Source: Sphingomonadales bacterium (lineage in GTDB: Bacteria > Pseudomonadota > Alphaproteobacteria > Sphingomonadales > Sphingomonadaceae). From it: 33,889 nucleotides of DNA. This document shows, in pieces, positions 21,125 through 31,059 of this stretch. A program made the position numbers and the translations under genes. The stretch lies in NCBI GenBank assembly GCA_027489365.1, contig JAIXZV010000191.1, positions 1 through 33,889 on the forward strand, in the 5' to 3' direction. Under the pieces are notes generated by a model that saw only the letters and a list, made by a program, of their open reading frames with translations, searched no databases and was not told the DNA's origin. Positions within the stretch are counted from its first letter, which is position 1, and each line of letters begins with the position of its first letter.

Positions 21125-21708
21125 TGCTGGGTCTGGCGTGGAAGAGCCTCGGGTGGTTTCTGGCGGGTGTCGCGGTGGCGCTCGGGTTCCTGCTGGTGCC
21201 GTTGCAGGTGGCGGCCGAGCGCAAGAAGCTCGACCGTACTGCGGCCGAGATCGCGCGCGCCAAGCGCGACATTCGCGCGCTGGAAACCGAATTCGACACG
21301 CGCGCGAGCCTGGCGCAGCTCGACAAATGGAATGCCGAGTCGCTCGGCATGGTGGCACCGGCCGCTGACCAGTTCGTCGCGGACGAAGCAGCGTTGGCGT
21401 CGATCGAGCCGACCGCCGCTGGCTCGGGTCCGCAGATGGCGGCGTTCGTGCCCGCCGCGCCGGTCTATGCGACGACCAGCCAGGCCCCGGTTGCCGAGCC
21501 TGCCACAGCCGCGCCGCCCGAGACGGCACCCGCTCCGCGCGCCGCGATGGCAGCGGTCAGCCAGCCGACGTCGCAACCGGCAGCCCGTCCGCGCACCGAA
21601 GCGCGCCCGCGTGCGGCGGTGGCGTTGCTCGACCGCGCCTTGCTCGACGATAGCGTGATCGGCGACTTGCGCAGCGGTGCGCGCGCCGAAACCGGACGTG
21701 GGCGGTGA
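21124..21708 (+). CDS. ftsL: Cell division protein FtsL-like
   Basis: A bitopic membrane protein in the position and topology of FtsL, which with FtsB and FtsQ activates FtsWI in the divisome. The 194-aa product has a short cytoplasmic start, one transmembrane helix ('LGWFLAGVAVALGFLLVPLQV', residues 9-29) and then a coiled coil ('AERKKLDRTAAEIARAKRDIRALETEF'). The rest is a long Ala/Pro-rich disordered tail, longer than in E. coli FtsL (121 aa). GGGAG 7 nt upstream fixes the ATG at 21124, which overlaps the rsmH stop by 1 nt. Sequence identity of FtsL is low, so the call rests on position and topology. Confidence 0.85.
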   Translation: MLGLAWKSLGWFLAGVAVALGFLLVPLQVAAERKKLDRTAAEIARAKRDIRALETEFDTRASLAQLDKWNAESLGMVAPAADQFVADEAALASIEPTAAGSGPQMAAFVPAAPVYATTSQAPVAEPATAAPPETAPAPRAAMAAVSQPTSQPAARPRTEARPRAAVALLDRALLDDSVIGDLRSGARAETGRGR

Positions 21709-23435
21709 GTACGCTCGTCGCCCGCCCGATCCCGGCACGCCGCTCGACCGATCAGCGCCACGCGCTGGTCGCGGTCGCGCATGTGCGGCTGATGATGCTG
21801 ATGCTGCTGATCATGGCGGGGTTCCTGCTAGTGATCGGGCGGATCGCCTTGCTCGGCCTGCTGGGAGAGCCAGCGGGGGCGGCGACGCTGACGATCAATC
21901 CGGTGGTGCGCGGCGACATTCTCGACCGCAACGGCCAGCCGCTCGCGCGCACGATCGAAGCGTGGACGATCGGTGTCCGCCCGCCGGAATTGCTCGGCGA
22001 CCGGCAGGTGCTGGCGGGGCAACTTGCGACGCTGATGCCGGCGCATGATTCAGTCTGGTATCTCGACCGGCTGAACATGAAGGGCAAGTTCACCTATCTG
22101 GAGAAGCACGCGTCGCCCGCCTTGGTGAACCAAGTCCATGCGCTGGGCGAGCCCGGCATCGTCTTCGCGCGCGAGCCCGAGCGGCTGTATCCGCAGTCGA
22201 CGCTCGCCGCGCACGCGCTCGGCTATATCGGGCCGACGGCGACTGATCCGCACATCATGGGCCGCGCCGGGATCGAACGTGCGTTCGACGAGCGGCTGAG
22301 CGATCCGCGGCGGCGGGGGCAACCGATCGCGCTGTCGATCGATTCGCGCGTTCAGGCGGCGATGGAGAGCGAACTCGGCCGTGCGATGGTGTCGTTCAAG
22401 GCCAAGGACGCGACCGGCATCGTGCTCGACGTGCGCACCGGCGAAGTGATCGCGATGGTGTCGCTGCCGGTCTACAACCCCAACAAATTGAGCGGCACGA
22501 GCATCGATGCGCTGCGTAACAATGTAACGCAGTCGGTCTATGAACTTGGGTCGACCTTCAAGCCGATCACGGCGGCGGCGGCGATCGAGAGCGGGACGGT
22601 CACCTCGATGGCGCGGCGGTTCGATGCGACGGTGCCGCTCAAGGTCGGGCGCTTCACGATCCATGACGATCGCGGCGACGAACAGAAGCGCTGGCTGAAC
22701 ATCCCCGAGACGCTGATCTATTCCTCCAACATCGCGACTGCGCGGATTGCCGAGGAAATGGGCAAGGACAAGCTGACCGCGATGTTCACCGCGATGGGCT
22801 TTGGCGAGCGCCCGTCGATCGAGCTGCGCGAGCGCGCCGGGCCGATCTGGCCGAAATATTGGGGTAATACGACGCTGATGACGACCGCGTACGGCCACGG
22901 CATCGCGGTGACGCCGCTGCACCTCGCAAATGCCTATGCGACGCTGGTGAACGGCGGGATCTGGCGGCCGACGACGATGCTGAAGGTCGCCCCCGGCACG
23001 GTACCGGCGGGGCGGCGCGTGCTGTCCGAAGCGACGAGCGCGCGGATGCGGCAATTGCTGCGGATGATCGTGTTGCTCGGCACGGGTAAGAAGGGTGAGG
23101 CACCGGGCTACCGCGTTGGCGGCAAGACCGGGACGGCGGAGGTTGCGGGCGCGGGCGGGTATAACAAGCACGCCAATGTTTCGACCTTTGCCGCAGCCTT
23201 CCCGATGGATGCGCCGCGCTATGTGGTGGTGGCGATGCTCAATTCGCCGGTCGGGAATGCGGAGTCGTTCGGTCTCACCACGGCGGCGTGGACCGCAGCG
23301 CCGGTGGTCAGCCGCGTGATCGCACGGACCGGATCGCTGCTCGGCGTTACGCCCGATACGAAGCGCGATATCGACGTCTCGGAACTGATGCCGCTGGTGT
23401 GGCACGGCGCGGGCGACCGCAAGAACGCAGAATGA
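21705..23435 (+). CDS. ftsI: Septal peptidoglycan transpeptidase FtsI (PBP3)
   Basis: FtsI cross-links septal peptidoglycan and works with FtsW. The 576-aa protein has one N-terminal transmembrane helix (about 28-50), a pedestal domain starting 'VRGDILDRNGQPLA', and a class B PBP transpeptidase domain. The catalytic motifs are intact: 'GSTFKP' (Ser283, Lys286), 'SSN' (340-342) and 'KTGT' (474-477). It starts with GTG in a GTGA overlap with ftsL. Beta-lactams bind the active-site serine. It ends 7 nt before murE. Confidence 0.97.
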   Translation: MSTLVARPIPARRSTDQRHALVAVAHVRLMMLMLLIMAGFLLVIGRIALLGLLGEPAGAATLTINPVVRGDILDRNGQPLARTIEAWTIGVRPPELLGDRQVLAGQLATLMPAHDSVWYLDRLNMKGKFTYLEKHASPALVNQVHALGEPGIVFAREPERLYPQSTLAAHALGYIGPTATDPHIMGRAGIERAFDERLSDPRRRGQPIALSIDSRVQAAMESELGRAMVSFKAKDATGIVLDVRTGEVIAMVSLPVYNPNKLSGTSIDALRNNVTQSVYELGSTFKPITAAAAIESGTVTSMARRFDATVPLKVGRFTIHDDRGDEQKRWLNIPETLIYSSNIATARIAEEMGKDKLTAMFTAMGFGERPSIELRERAGPIWPKYWGNTTLMTTAYGHGIAVTPLHLANAYATLVNGGIWRPTTMLKVAPGTVPAGRRVLSEATSARMRQLLRMIVLLGTGKKGEAPGYRVGGKTGTAEVAGAGGYNKHANVSTFAAAFPMDAPRYVVVAMLNSPVGNAESFGLTTAAWTAAPVVSRVIARTGSLLGVTPDTKRDIDVSELMPLVWHGAGDRKNAE

Positions 23436-23442
23436 GGCTCAC

Positions 23443-24858
23443 ATGAAACTCGGCGCGCTGACCGGCGGGAACGAGACCGACACCGTCACCGGCTTCGCGA
23501 TCGATCACCGCAAGGTCGCGCCGGGGGTGGTGTTCGGCGCGTTTCAGGGTGCCGTCGTCAATGGCGAGGATTTCGTCGCGGCGGCGGTGGCGGGTGGCGC
23601 GATCGCGGTCGTTGCACGCCCGGAAGTCGTGGTCGATGGCGCGCTGCACATCGCCAACGCCGTGCCACGGCAGAAATTTGCGCAACTCGCCGCGCGCTAT
23701 TTCGCGCCATTCCCGTCCGTCGCGGTGGCGGTGACGGGCACCAACGGCAAGACCTCGACCGTCGAGATGGTCCGGCAATTGTGGCGGATGAACGGGTTCA
23801 GCGCCGCGTCGATCGGGACGCTGGGCGTGACGACGGGCGACGATCGCGTCTCGACCGGGCTGACCACGCCCGATGTCGTCACCTTCCTGTCGAACGTCGC
23901 GGGGCTTGCGCGTGAGGGTGTTAGCCATGTCGCGTTCGAGGCATCGAGCCACGGCCTGTCGCAATACCGCACCGAGGGGCTACGGGTGTCGGCGGCGGCG
24001 TTCACCAATTTGAGCCGCGATCATCTCGACTATCACGGCACGATGGAGGCGTATCTCGAAGCCAAGTTGCGCTTGTTCAGTGAAGTGCTGGCCGACGACG
24101 GCGTCGCGGTGGTGTGGGCGGACGATGCCGCCTCGGCGCGCGTGGCCGAGGTTGCGCGCGGGCGCGGGCTGCGCGTGATCTCGGTCGGCACGACGGGCGA
24201 GACGCTGAAGCTGGTGTCGCGGGAACCGACCTTGCTGGGGCAGGGGTTGGTGATCGAAGCCGAGGGCAAGACCTATAAGGTCAATTTACCCCTGATCGGC
24301 GCGTATCAAGCGGCGAATGCGCTGACCGCCGCTGGGCTGGTGATTGCGGGCGGTGGCGATGTCGCGGCGACGCTGGCCAATCTTGCGCGGTTGCAGCCGG
24401 TGCGCGGGCGGCTGGAACGCGCGGTGATCGCGCAGAGCGGCGCGCCGGTCTATGTCGATTATGCGCACACGCCCGATGCGCTGGAGGCGGCGACCTCGGC
24501 GCTGAAGCCCCATGCGGGCGGGCGGCTGATCGTGGTGATCGGCGCGGGCGGCGACCGCGACACGGGCAAGCGCCGCGAGATGGGCGCGGTCGCGGCGGCG
24601 ATGGCGGACGTCGTGATCGTCACCGATGATAATCCCCGTTCCGAAGACCCGGCGGTGATCCGCGCGATGGTGCTGGAAGGCGCGCCGTCGGCGACTGAGA
24701 TTGGTTCGCGGCGCGAGGCGATCGGCGCGGCGATCGCGCAAGCCGGGCCGCAGGATATCGTGCTGATCGCGGGCAAGGGGCATGAGCAGGGGCAGATCGT
24801 CGGCGATCTGGTCTTGCCGTTCGATGACGTGAGCGTGGCGCGGGAGATGGCAGCGTGA
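23443..24858 (+). CDS. murE: UDP-MurNAc-tripeptide synthetase MurE
   Basis: MurE adds the third residue to UDP-MurNAc-L-Ala-D-Glu in the cytoplasm. The 471-aa Mur ligase has the ATP loop 'GTNGKTS' (99-105), a central domain with 'EASSHGL' and the carbamylated-lysine region 'YLEAKLRLF', and 'YAHTPDAL' in the C-terminal part. 'DNPR' (396-399) marks meso-diaminopimelate, not lysine, as the added amino acid, as expected for a Gram-negative. It begins 7 nt after ftsI. Its 3' flank carries a 75-bp palindrome before murF. Confidence 0.97.
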   Translation: MKLGALTGGNETDTVTGFAIDHRKVAPGVVFGAFQGAVVNGEDFVAAAVAGGAIAVVARPEVVVDGALHIANAVPRQKFAQLAARYFAPFPSVAVAVTGTNGKTSTVEMVRQLWRMNGFSAASIGTLGVTTGDDRVSTGLTTPDVVTFLSNVAGLAREGVSHVAFEASSHGLSQYRTEGLRVSAAAFTNLSRDHLDYHGTMEAYLEAKLRLFSEVLADDGVAVVWADDAASARVAEVARGRGLRVISVGTTGETLKLVSREPTLLGQGLVIEAEGKTYKVNLPLIGAYQAANALTAAGLVIAGGGDVAATLANLARLQPVRGRLERAVIAQSGAPVYVDYAHTPDALEAATSALKPHAGGRLIVVIGAGGDRDTGKRREMGAVAAAMADVVIVTDDNPRSEDPAVIRAMVLEGAPSATEIGSRREAIGAAIAQAGPQDIVLIAGKGHEQGQIVGDLVLPFDDVSVAREMAA

Positions 24859-24867
24859 GTCTCAACT

Positions 24868-24942
24868 CGTTCGTTTCGAGCGAAGTCGAGAAACCGACCC
24901 ACGCGCCCGGCATCCGTTTCTCGACTACGCTCGAAACGAACG
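24868..24942. repeat. Long palindrome between murE and murF (type B)
   Basis: CGTTCGTTTCGAGCGAAGTC... (24868-24894) pairs with 24916-24942 over 27 bp with one mismatch (an A facing an A near the middle of each arm) and a 21-nt loop. The same arms recur at 32481-32549, inside murB. The sequence reads 'FVSSEVEK' in one frame on either strand. The palindrome fills most of the 100-bp murE-murF gap, in an operon whose other junctions overlap or lie within 7 nt. Confidence 0.9.
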
Positions 24943-24958
24943 GTGGAGGCGTGGCCCA

Positions 24959-26338
24959 GTGAGCCAGCCGCTTTGGACCTCCGCCGAGATCGCCGCTGCG
25001 ACGGGTGGCACCGCCGCCGCGCCGTTCAGCGCCACCGGCGTCACCTTCGACTCGCGCGAAGTGACCACTGGCGACCTGTTCATCGCGCTGACCGGCGAGG
25101 CGACTGACGGGCATCGCTTTCTGACCCAAGCGTTTGAGCGCGGGGCGGCGGGGGCGCTGGTATCGCAGCCGTGCGCACATCCATCGGTGCTCGTATCCGA
25201 TACGATGGCGGCTCTGGAAAACCTCGCGCGCGCGGCGCGGGCGCGGACCGAGGCCAAGATCATCGGCGTCACCGGGTCGGTCGGCAAGACCGGCACCAAG
25301 GAAGCTCTGTTCGCGGCGCTCGACCGTGGCGTACCCGGCGAAGCGCATCGTTCGGTCAAGAGTTATAACAACCATACCGGCGTTCCGCTGAGCCTGGCGC
25401 GGATGCCCGCCGCCACGCGCTTCGGCGTGTTCGAAATGGGGATGAACCATGCCGGTGAGCTGGCGCATCTGACGACGCTGGTGCGTCCGCACGTCGCGAT
25501 CGTCACCACCGTCGCCTCGGCGCACCGCGAATTCTTCGACAGCGAAGAAGCGATCGCCGATGCGAAGGGGGAAATCTTCCAGGGGCTGGAGCCCGGCGGC
25601 GTTGCGATCGTGCCGTACGACAACATCCACCGCGACCGCTTGCTGGCGGCTGCGGCGCCGTATGCCGCGCGCACGGTAACCTTCGGCTTGGAGAAAGGCG
25701 CCGACGTCCGCGCGATCGAGACGATGCGCACCGCAAGCGGTGGCACGTTCGTGACGGCGGCGATCGGCGCGCGGGAGTTGAGCTTCACGATCAGCCAGCC
25801 GGGGCTGCATTGGGTGTCGAACTGCCTTGCCCTTCTGGCCGCCGTCGATGCGGTGGGCGGCGATCTGGCGCTGGCGGGCCTTGCGCTCGCAGATCTCGGC
25901 GGCTTGCCTGGGCGCGGCGCGCGCTTCCCGGTCCCGGTCGGCACGGGCGAGGCACTGGTGATCGACGAAAGCTACAACGCCAATCCCTCGTCGATGCGCG
26001 CGACGCTCGCGGTGCTGGGTGCGGAGCAGGCCACGCGGAAAATCGTCGTGCTGGGCGAAATGCGCGAGCTTGGCGTGGACAGCGATGCCTATCACGCCGC
26101 GCTGGCCGAGCCGATCGCGGCCGCAGGCGTCAAGGCGGGTATTTTGGTCGGTGAACGGATCGCGCCGCTTGCCAACGCGCTTGAGGGGCAGGGCGATTTC
26201 GTCCATGTGCCCGACGCCGCTGCGGCGCGCGCCGCTTTGTCCGCCATGCTGGCGCCGGGCGACGCGGTGCTGATCAAGGGATCGAACGGCGTAGGGCTGG
26301 CGGCGGTCGTCGCGGCTTTGCGAAGCGGAACACTGTAA
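24959..26338 (+). CDS. murF: UDP-MurNAc-pentapeptide synthetase MurF
   Basis: MurF adds the D-Ala-D-Ala dipeptide to the UDP-MurNAc tripeptide. The 459-aa Mur ligase has the P-loop '[15 protein letters not shown]' (about 103-117), '[10 protein letters not shown]', '[11 protein letters not shown]', and the C-terminal '[13 protein letters not shown]' and 'GEMRELG'. The GTG at 24959 has GGAGG (24945-24949) 9 nt upstream, immediately 3' of the palindrome at 24868-24942. It ends TAATG onto mraY (1-nt overlap). Confidence 0.96.
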   Translation: MSQPLWTSAEIAAATGGTAAAPFSATGVTFDSREVTTGDLFIALTGEATDGHRFLTQAFERGAAGALVSQPCAHPSVLVSDTMAALENLARAARARTEAKIIGVTGSVGKTGTKEALFAALDRGVPGEAHRSVKSYNNHTGVPLSLARMPAATRFGVFEMGMNHAGELAHLTTLVRPHVAIVTTVASAHREFFDSEEAIADAKGEIFQGLEPGGVAIVPYDNIHRDRLLAAAAPYAARTVTFGLEKGADVRAIETMRTASGGTFVTAAIGARELSFTISQPGLHWVSNCLALLAAVDAVGGDLALAGLALADLGGLPGRGARFPVPVGTGEALVIDESYNANPSSMRATLAVLGAEQATRKIVVLGEMRELGVDSDAYHAALAEPIAAAGVKAGILVGERIAPLANALEGQGDFVHVPDAAAARAALSAMLAPGDAVLIKGSNGVGLAAVVAALRSGTL

Positions 26339-27408
26339 TGCTATTTCTTCTCGCCGAATATCTCGGTTTCCCCGGGCTGTTGAACCTGATCCGGTATCAG
26401 AGCTTCCGCACCGGGGCGGCGGTCGCGACGTCGCTGTTCCTGGGGCTGTTGATCGGTCCGCGCTTCATCGGGTGGCTGCGCGTGCGGCAGGGCAAGGGCC
26501 AGCCTATCCGCGCCGACGGCCCGCAATCGCACCTCGCCAAGCGCGGCACGCCGACGATGGGCGGGCTGATGATCCTCACCTCGATGGTCTTTTCGATCCT
26601 GTTGTGGATGGATCTGTCGAGCCCGTACGTGTGGGCCTGCACCTTCGTGACGCTGGGGTTCGGTGCGATCGGGTTCCTCGACGATTTCGACAAGGTGCGC
26701 AAAGCGAGCACGGCGGGCGTGTCGAGCCGGTTGCGCTTGATCGGCGAGTTCGTGATCGCCGGGATCGCGGCGACGCTGATCGTGCAGCAGAACGGCACGC
26801 ATTTGTATCTGCCGTTCTACACCGGATCGGTGATCGATCTGGGCTATTTTTACATCGTGTTTGCGGCCTTCACGATCGTGGCGTTCGGCAATGCGGTGAA
26901 TTTGACCGACGGGCTCGATGGCCTGGCGACGATGCCGGTGATCATCGCGAGCGTCGCGTTCATGCTGATCGTCTATCTTGTCGGGCGCGCCGATTATGCG
27001 ACGTACCTCGGCATTCCGCACGTGCCGCATGCGGGCGATCTGGCGATCTTCTGCGGCGCGATCGTCGGGGCGGGGCTGGCCTTTTTGTGGTTCAACGCGC
27101 CGCCTGCCGCCGTGTTCATGGGCGATACCGGGAGCCTTGCGCTTGGCGGCGCGCTCGGCACGATTTCGGTCGTCGCCCATCATGAAATCGTGCTCGGCAT
27201 CATCGGCGGGCTGTTCGTGGTCGAGGCGATGAGCGTCATTATCCAGGTGTTCTTCTACAAGCGCACCGGCAAGCGCGTGTTCAAGATGGCGCCGATCCAC
27301 CACCATTTCGAACAGCTTGGCTGGAGCGAGCCGACCGTCGTGATCCGTTTCTGGATCATTGCGTTCGTGCTGGCGCTCGCTGGTTTGTCGACGTTGAAGC
27401 TGCGGTGA
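26338..27408 (+). CDS. mraY: Phospho-MurNAc-pentapeptide transferase MraY
   Basis: MraY transfers phospho-MurNAc-pentapeptide to undecaprenyl phosphate, forming lipid I in the inner membrane. The 356-aa protein has about ten transmembrane helices. The conserved '[10 protein letters not shown]', 'GFLDDFDKV' (the catalytic DD), '[14 protein letters not shown]', '[12 protein letters not shown]' and 'APIHHHFE' (the HHH motif) are all present. It starts at the ATG overlapping murF's TAA. A GTGA overlap joins it to murD. Confidence 0.97.
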   Translation: MLFLLAEYLGFPGLLNLIRYQSFRTGAAVATSLFLGLLIGPRFIGWLRVRQGKGQPIRADGPQSHLAKRGTPTMGGLMILTSMVFSILLWMDLSSPYVWACTFVTLGFGAIGFLDDFDKVRKASTAGVSSRLRLIGEFVIAGIAATLIVQQNGTHLYLPFYTGSVIDLGYFYIVFAAFTIVAFGNAVNLTDGLDGLATMPVIIASVAFMLIVYLVGRADYATYLGIPHVPHAGDLAIFCGAIVGAGLAFLWFNAPPAAVFMGDTGSLALGGALGTISVVAHHEIVLGIIGGLFVVEAMSVIIQVFFYKRTGKRVFKMAPIHHHFEQLGWSEPTVVIRFWIIAFVLALAGLSTLKLR

Positions 27409-28697
27409 TCGTTTCGCCGACCTGGGCGGGCAAGCGCTTTGCTGTGCTCGGGTTGGCGCGCTCGGGTGCGGCGACGGTGCGCGCGCTGCTGGCGGGCGGG
27501 GCGGAGGTGCTGGCGTGGGATGCGGACGCGGCGAAGGTCCGCGCAATTTCGCGCCACGCGAACCTCTTCATGGACGACTTCACCGACTGGCAGGAATTCG
27601 AAGTCGACGCGCTCGTGCTGTCGCCCGGGGTGCCGCTAAATCGGCTGCCGCTGGCAACGGTGGCGCGCGAGCAACAGACACCGATCATCGGCGACATCGA
27701 ACTCTTCGCTCAGGCCCGCGCCGCGCTGCCGCCGCACAAGGTCGTCGGCGTGACGGGCACCAACGGCAAATCGACCACCGTCTCGCTGATCCACCATATC
27801 CTGCAGACCGCCGGGATGCCGTCGCGGCTCGGCGGGAACATCGGGCTGCCGATCCTCGAGCAGGAGCCGCTCCTCGAGGGCGGCGTGTACGTGCTCGAAC
27901 TGTCGAGCTATCAGATCGACCTGACGCAGAGCCTCGATTGCGATGTCGCGGTGTTGCTCAACATCACGCCCGACCATCTCGACCGCTATGACGGGTTCGA
28001 GGCGTACGCAGCGTCCAAGGCGCGGCTGTTTGCGATGCAGTCGAAGGGACATGCGGCGATCATCGGGATCGGCGATGCCGCCTCGGCGCAGATCGCGCGG
28101 AGCCTGTCGGCGCGGGGCGAGGACCTGACCAAGATCGCGCCGGGCGTGTGCATGGTGCAGCCGCTGTCGCCGAGCCTGGCGGGGCCGCACAATTTGCAGA
28201 ACGCGCTTGCGGCGATCAATGCCTGCGAGGCACTTGGCGTCCCGAATGCAGCGATCGATGCCGGGCTGTTGAGCTTCACCGGCCTGCCGCATCGGATGGA
28301 GCGGATTGCCACCAAGCATGGCGTCGCGTTCGTCAACGACAGCAAGGCGACCAACCCTGAATCGACCGCGCCCGCGCTGGCGGCGTTCGACCGGATTCAC
28401 TGGATTCTGGGCGGGAAAGCCAAGACCGACGATCTCGATGCCTGCGCGCCGAGCTTTGGCCGGGTCGTGCGCGCCTATACGATCGGTGCGTCGGGCGCGA
28501 AGTTTGCGGAAATCCTGCACGGCAAGGTCCCGGTCGAGCAAAGCGGCGATCTCGCAACTGCGGTCGCTGCCGCCGCCGCGAATGCGCAGGCCGGAGACAC
28601 GGTCCTGCTCTCGCCAGCGTGCGCATCGTTCGACCAATTCCGTGATTTCGAGGATCGTGGCGACCAATTCCGCGCGCTGGTCGAGGCGCTCGCATGA
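27405..28697 (+). CDS. murD: UDP-MurNAc-L-alanine:D-glutamate ligase MurD
   Basis: MurD adds D-glutamate to UDP-MurNAc-L-Ala. The 430-aa Mur ligase has an N-terminal Rossmann domain ('[19 protein letters not shown]'), the ATP loop 'GTNGKST' (about 117), 'LELSSYQID', '[10 protein letters not shown]', '[11 protein letters not shown]', 'LPHRMERI' and '[12 protein letters not shown]'. It starts at the GTG overlapping the mraY stop (GTGA). It ends in an ATGA overlap with ftsW. Confidence 0.96.
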   Translation: MIVSPTWAGKRFAVLGLARSGAATVRALLAGGAEVLAWDADAAKVRAISRHANLFMDDFTDWQEFEVDALVLSPGVPLNRLPLATVAREQQTPIIGDIELFAQARAALPPHKVVGVTGTNGKSTTVSLIHHILQTAGMPSRLGGNIGLPILEQEPLLEGGVYVLELSSYQIDLTQSLDCDVAVLLNITPDHLDRYDGFEAYAASKARLFAMQSKGHAAIIGIGDAASAQIARSLSARGEDLTKIAPGVCMVQPLSPSLAGPHNLQNALAAINACEALGVPNAAIDAGLLSFTGLPHRMERIATKHGVAFVNDSKATNPESTAPALAAFDRIHWILGGKAKTDDLDACAPSFGRVVRAYTIGASGAKFAEILHGKVPVEQSGDLATAVAAAAANAQAGDTVLLSPACASFDQFRDFEDRGDQFRALVEALA

Positions 28698-29917
28698 ACG
28701 CCCCCGCGCCGAAATTGTGGAAGAGCATGAAGGGTCGCGGCGGGCGCGGTGACCGTTCGGCGCTCGGCATGTGGTTCTGGGATATCGACCGGATGCTGCT
28801 GCTGCTGACGCTGCTGCTGATCGCGGTCGGGCTGGTCGCGGTGGGCGCGGCGTCGCCCGCTGCTGCGACACGCTATTCTGGTGCCAACCATATCGTGCCG
28901 CCGCTCTTTTACCTTTGGTGGCAGTTGATCTGGATCGGCGTGTCGCTGCCAGTGTTGCTGGTCGTGTCGATGCTGCCGGTGCCGCTCGCGCGGCGGCTGG
29001 CGCTGCTCGGGACCGCTGTCTGCCTGGTCCTGCTGATGCTGGTGCCGGTGATCGGGGTGGAGAAGAACGGCGCGACGCGCTGGATCAACCTGGGCATCTC
29101 GCTTTTGCAGCCCTCGGAGTTCCTCAAACCCTTCTTCATCGTGACGGTGGCGTGGTTGCTGTCGATGCGTGCGCAGGATGAGGCTCTGCCAGTGGTGATC
29201 ATCACGGGCGGGATGACGGCGCTGGTCGCGACGCTGCTGATGCTGCAGCCCGATTTCGGGCAGACGGTGGTGTTCTGCGCGGTGTGGATGGCGCTGCTGA
29301 TGATTTCGGGTACGTCGCCAAAGGTGATGGGCGGCTTGATCGCGGCGGTGCCGGTCGGGCTCGTCGCGGCGTACATGTTCTACGGCACGGCGCGCGCGCG
29401 CATCAACGCCTTCCTGTTCCCCGAGGCTGAGGGGATTGGTGCCGCCGACCATTTCCAGACCAATGCCGCGCACGACACGATCACGGCGGGCGGTTGGCGC
29501 GGGACCGGGCCGGGCGGCGGTTCGATGAAATTTCGGCTACCCGAGGGGCATACCGATTATATCTTCTCGGTAATCGGCGAGGAATTCGGGCTGATCGCCT
29601 GCGTCATCATCGCAATGCTGTTCCTGGCGATCGTGGTGCGGGTGTTCGTCAAATTGCTCGACGAGCAGGATGAATTCCGGCTGTTTGCCGCCGCGGGCCT
29701 TGCCACGCAATTCGGCGTGCAGGCGTTGATCTCGATGGCGGTCAACACCGGCCTCGCGCCGTCCAAGGGCATGACGCTGCCGTTCATCAGCTATGGCGGA
29801 TCGTCGCTGATCGCGCTGTCGATCGGGATGGGCTTGCTGCTGGCCTTCACGCGGCGCAATCCGTTCGTTACGCGCTCCAAATACATTGCGCATTCGAGCG
29901 CGCGGAGCGGCATATGA
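28694..29917 (+). CDS. ftsW: Septal peptidoglycan glycosyltransferase FtsW
   Basis: FtsW is the SEDS-family polymerase that forms septal glycan chains together with FtsI. The 407-aa protein has about ten transmembrane helices after a short cytoplasmic N-terminus ('[17 protein letters not shown]'). SEDS landmarks are 'GATRWINLGISLLQPSEFLKP', 'ALLLMLQPDFGQT'-like 'LLMLQPDFGQTVV', 'HTDYIFSVIGEEFG' and 'PFISYGGSSLIA'. It starts in an ATGA overlap with murD and ends in an ATGA overlap with murG. Confidence 0.97.
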   Translation: MNAPAPKLWKSMKGRGGRGDRSALGMWFWDIDRMLLLLTLLLIAVGLVAVGAASPAAATRYSGANHIVPPLFYLWWQLIWIGVSLPVLLVVSMLPVPLARRLALLGTAVCLVLLMLVPVIGVEKNGATRWINLGISLLQPSEFLKPFFIVTVAWLLSMRAQDEALPVVIITGGMTALVATLLMLQPDFGQTVVFCAVWMALLMISGTSPKVMGGLIAAVPVGLVAAYMFYGTARARINAFLFPEAEGIGAADHFQTNAAHDTITAGGWRGTGPGGGSMKFRLPEGHTDYIFSVIGEEFGLIACVIIAMLFLAIVVRVFVKLLDEQDEFRLFAAAGLATQFGVQALISMAVNTGLAPSKGMTLPFISYGGSSLIALSIGMGLLLAFTRRNPFVTRSKYIAHSSARSGI

Positions 29918-31059
29918 CGGCGAAACATTTCGTATTGGCGGCGGGCGGGACCGGCGGGCACATGGTTCCGGCGGCGGCCCTTGCGGCCGAATTGACCAAG
30001 CGCGGGCATTATGTCGCGCTGATCAGCGACGAGCGTGGCGTGCGCTTCCCCGGCCTGTTTGAGGGCATCCAGACGCACATCCTGCCCGCCGGGCGGTTGG
30101 GCGGCGGGCCGATCGGCTATGCCAAGGCGGCGTCGGCGATGCTCAAGGGCCGCGCAATGGCGATCGAGCTGTACAAGAGCTTCCGCCCCGATGCGGTGAT
30201 CGGCTTCGGCGGATACCCCGCGCTGCCGGCGTTGCTCGGCGCGTTCAATCAGGACATCCCGACGGCGGTGCATGAACAGAATGCCGTGCTCGGCCGCGTC
30301 AACCGGCTGGTCGCGGGCAAGGTCGATGCGATCGCGACCTCCTATGCCAACGTCCAGCGCCTGTCGCCCAAGCATCGCGACAAGACGCATCTCGTCGGCA
30401 ATCCGGTGCGCGATGCGGTGCTGGCGCTGCGCAGCAAGCCGTACCCGCTGCTGGAGGAAGACGGCATTTTCCGCGTGCTCGTCACCGGCGGCAGCCAGGG
30501 CGCGAGCGTGCTTAGCCAGGTCGTGCCCGATGGCCTCTCCCTGCTGCCGGTCGCATTCCGGCGGCGGTTGCAAGTGACGCATCAGGCGCGGATCGAGGAT
30601 ATCGAGGCGTGCCGCGCGAAATATAAGGAACTGGATATCGCGGCGGAGTTGGCGACCTATTTGCCCGACATGCCCGAGCAACTGGCCTGGGCGCATCTGG
30701 TGATCGCGCGGGCGGGGGCATCGACGCTGGCGGAACTGACTTGTGCCGGACGGCCTGCGATCCTCGTGCCGCTGCCAAGCGCCACCGACGATCACCAGAC
30801 GGCCAATGCCAAGGAAATGACTTCGGCTGGCGGCGCGCGGACGATCGACCAGCGCAGCTTTACGCCGGTCGAACTCGCCAAGCAGATGCAGCGGCTGGGG
30901 CTCGATCCCGAAGCGCTGCAGAATGCGGCGGGCCGCGCGTGGGCGTGCGGGCGGCCCGATGCGGTGCGCGATCTCGCCGACCTGGTCGAGAGTCTGGGCG
31001 ATACCCGCGGCGACATGCCGATCGGCAAGCCGCAACCGATCAAGGAAGCATTCGCATGA
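29914..31059 (+). CDS. murG: Lipid II synthase MurG (GlcNAc transferase)
   Basis: MurG adds GlcNAc to lipid I to give lipid II on the cytoplasmic face. The 381-aa GT-B glycosyltransferase has '[17 protein letters not shown]' (residues 8-24), '[13 protein letters not shown]', '[14 protein letters not shown]', '[11 protein letters not shown]' and '[13 protein letters not shown]' with '[13 protein letters not shown]'. It starts in an ATGA overlap with ftsW and ends in an ATGA overlap with murC. Confidence 0.97.
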   Translation: MTAKHFVLAAGGTGGHMVPAAALAAELTKRGHYVALISDERGVRFPGLFEGIQTHILPAGRLGGGPIGYAKAASAMLKGRAMAIELYKSFRPDAVIGFGGYPALPALLGAFNQDIPTAVHEQNAVLGRVNRLVAGKVDAIATSYANVQRLSPKHRDKTHLVGNPVRDAVLALRSKPYPLLEEDGIFRVLVTGGSQGASVLSQVVPDGLSLLPVAFRRRLQVTHQARIEDIEACRAKYKELDIAAELATYLPDMPEQLAWAHLVIARAGASTLAELTCAGRPAILVPLPSATDDHQTANAKEMTSAGGARTIDQRSFTPVELAKQMQRLGLDPEALQNAAGRAWACGRPDAVRDLADLVESLGDTRGDMPIGKPQPIKEAFA

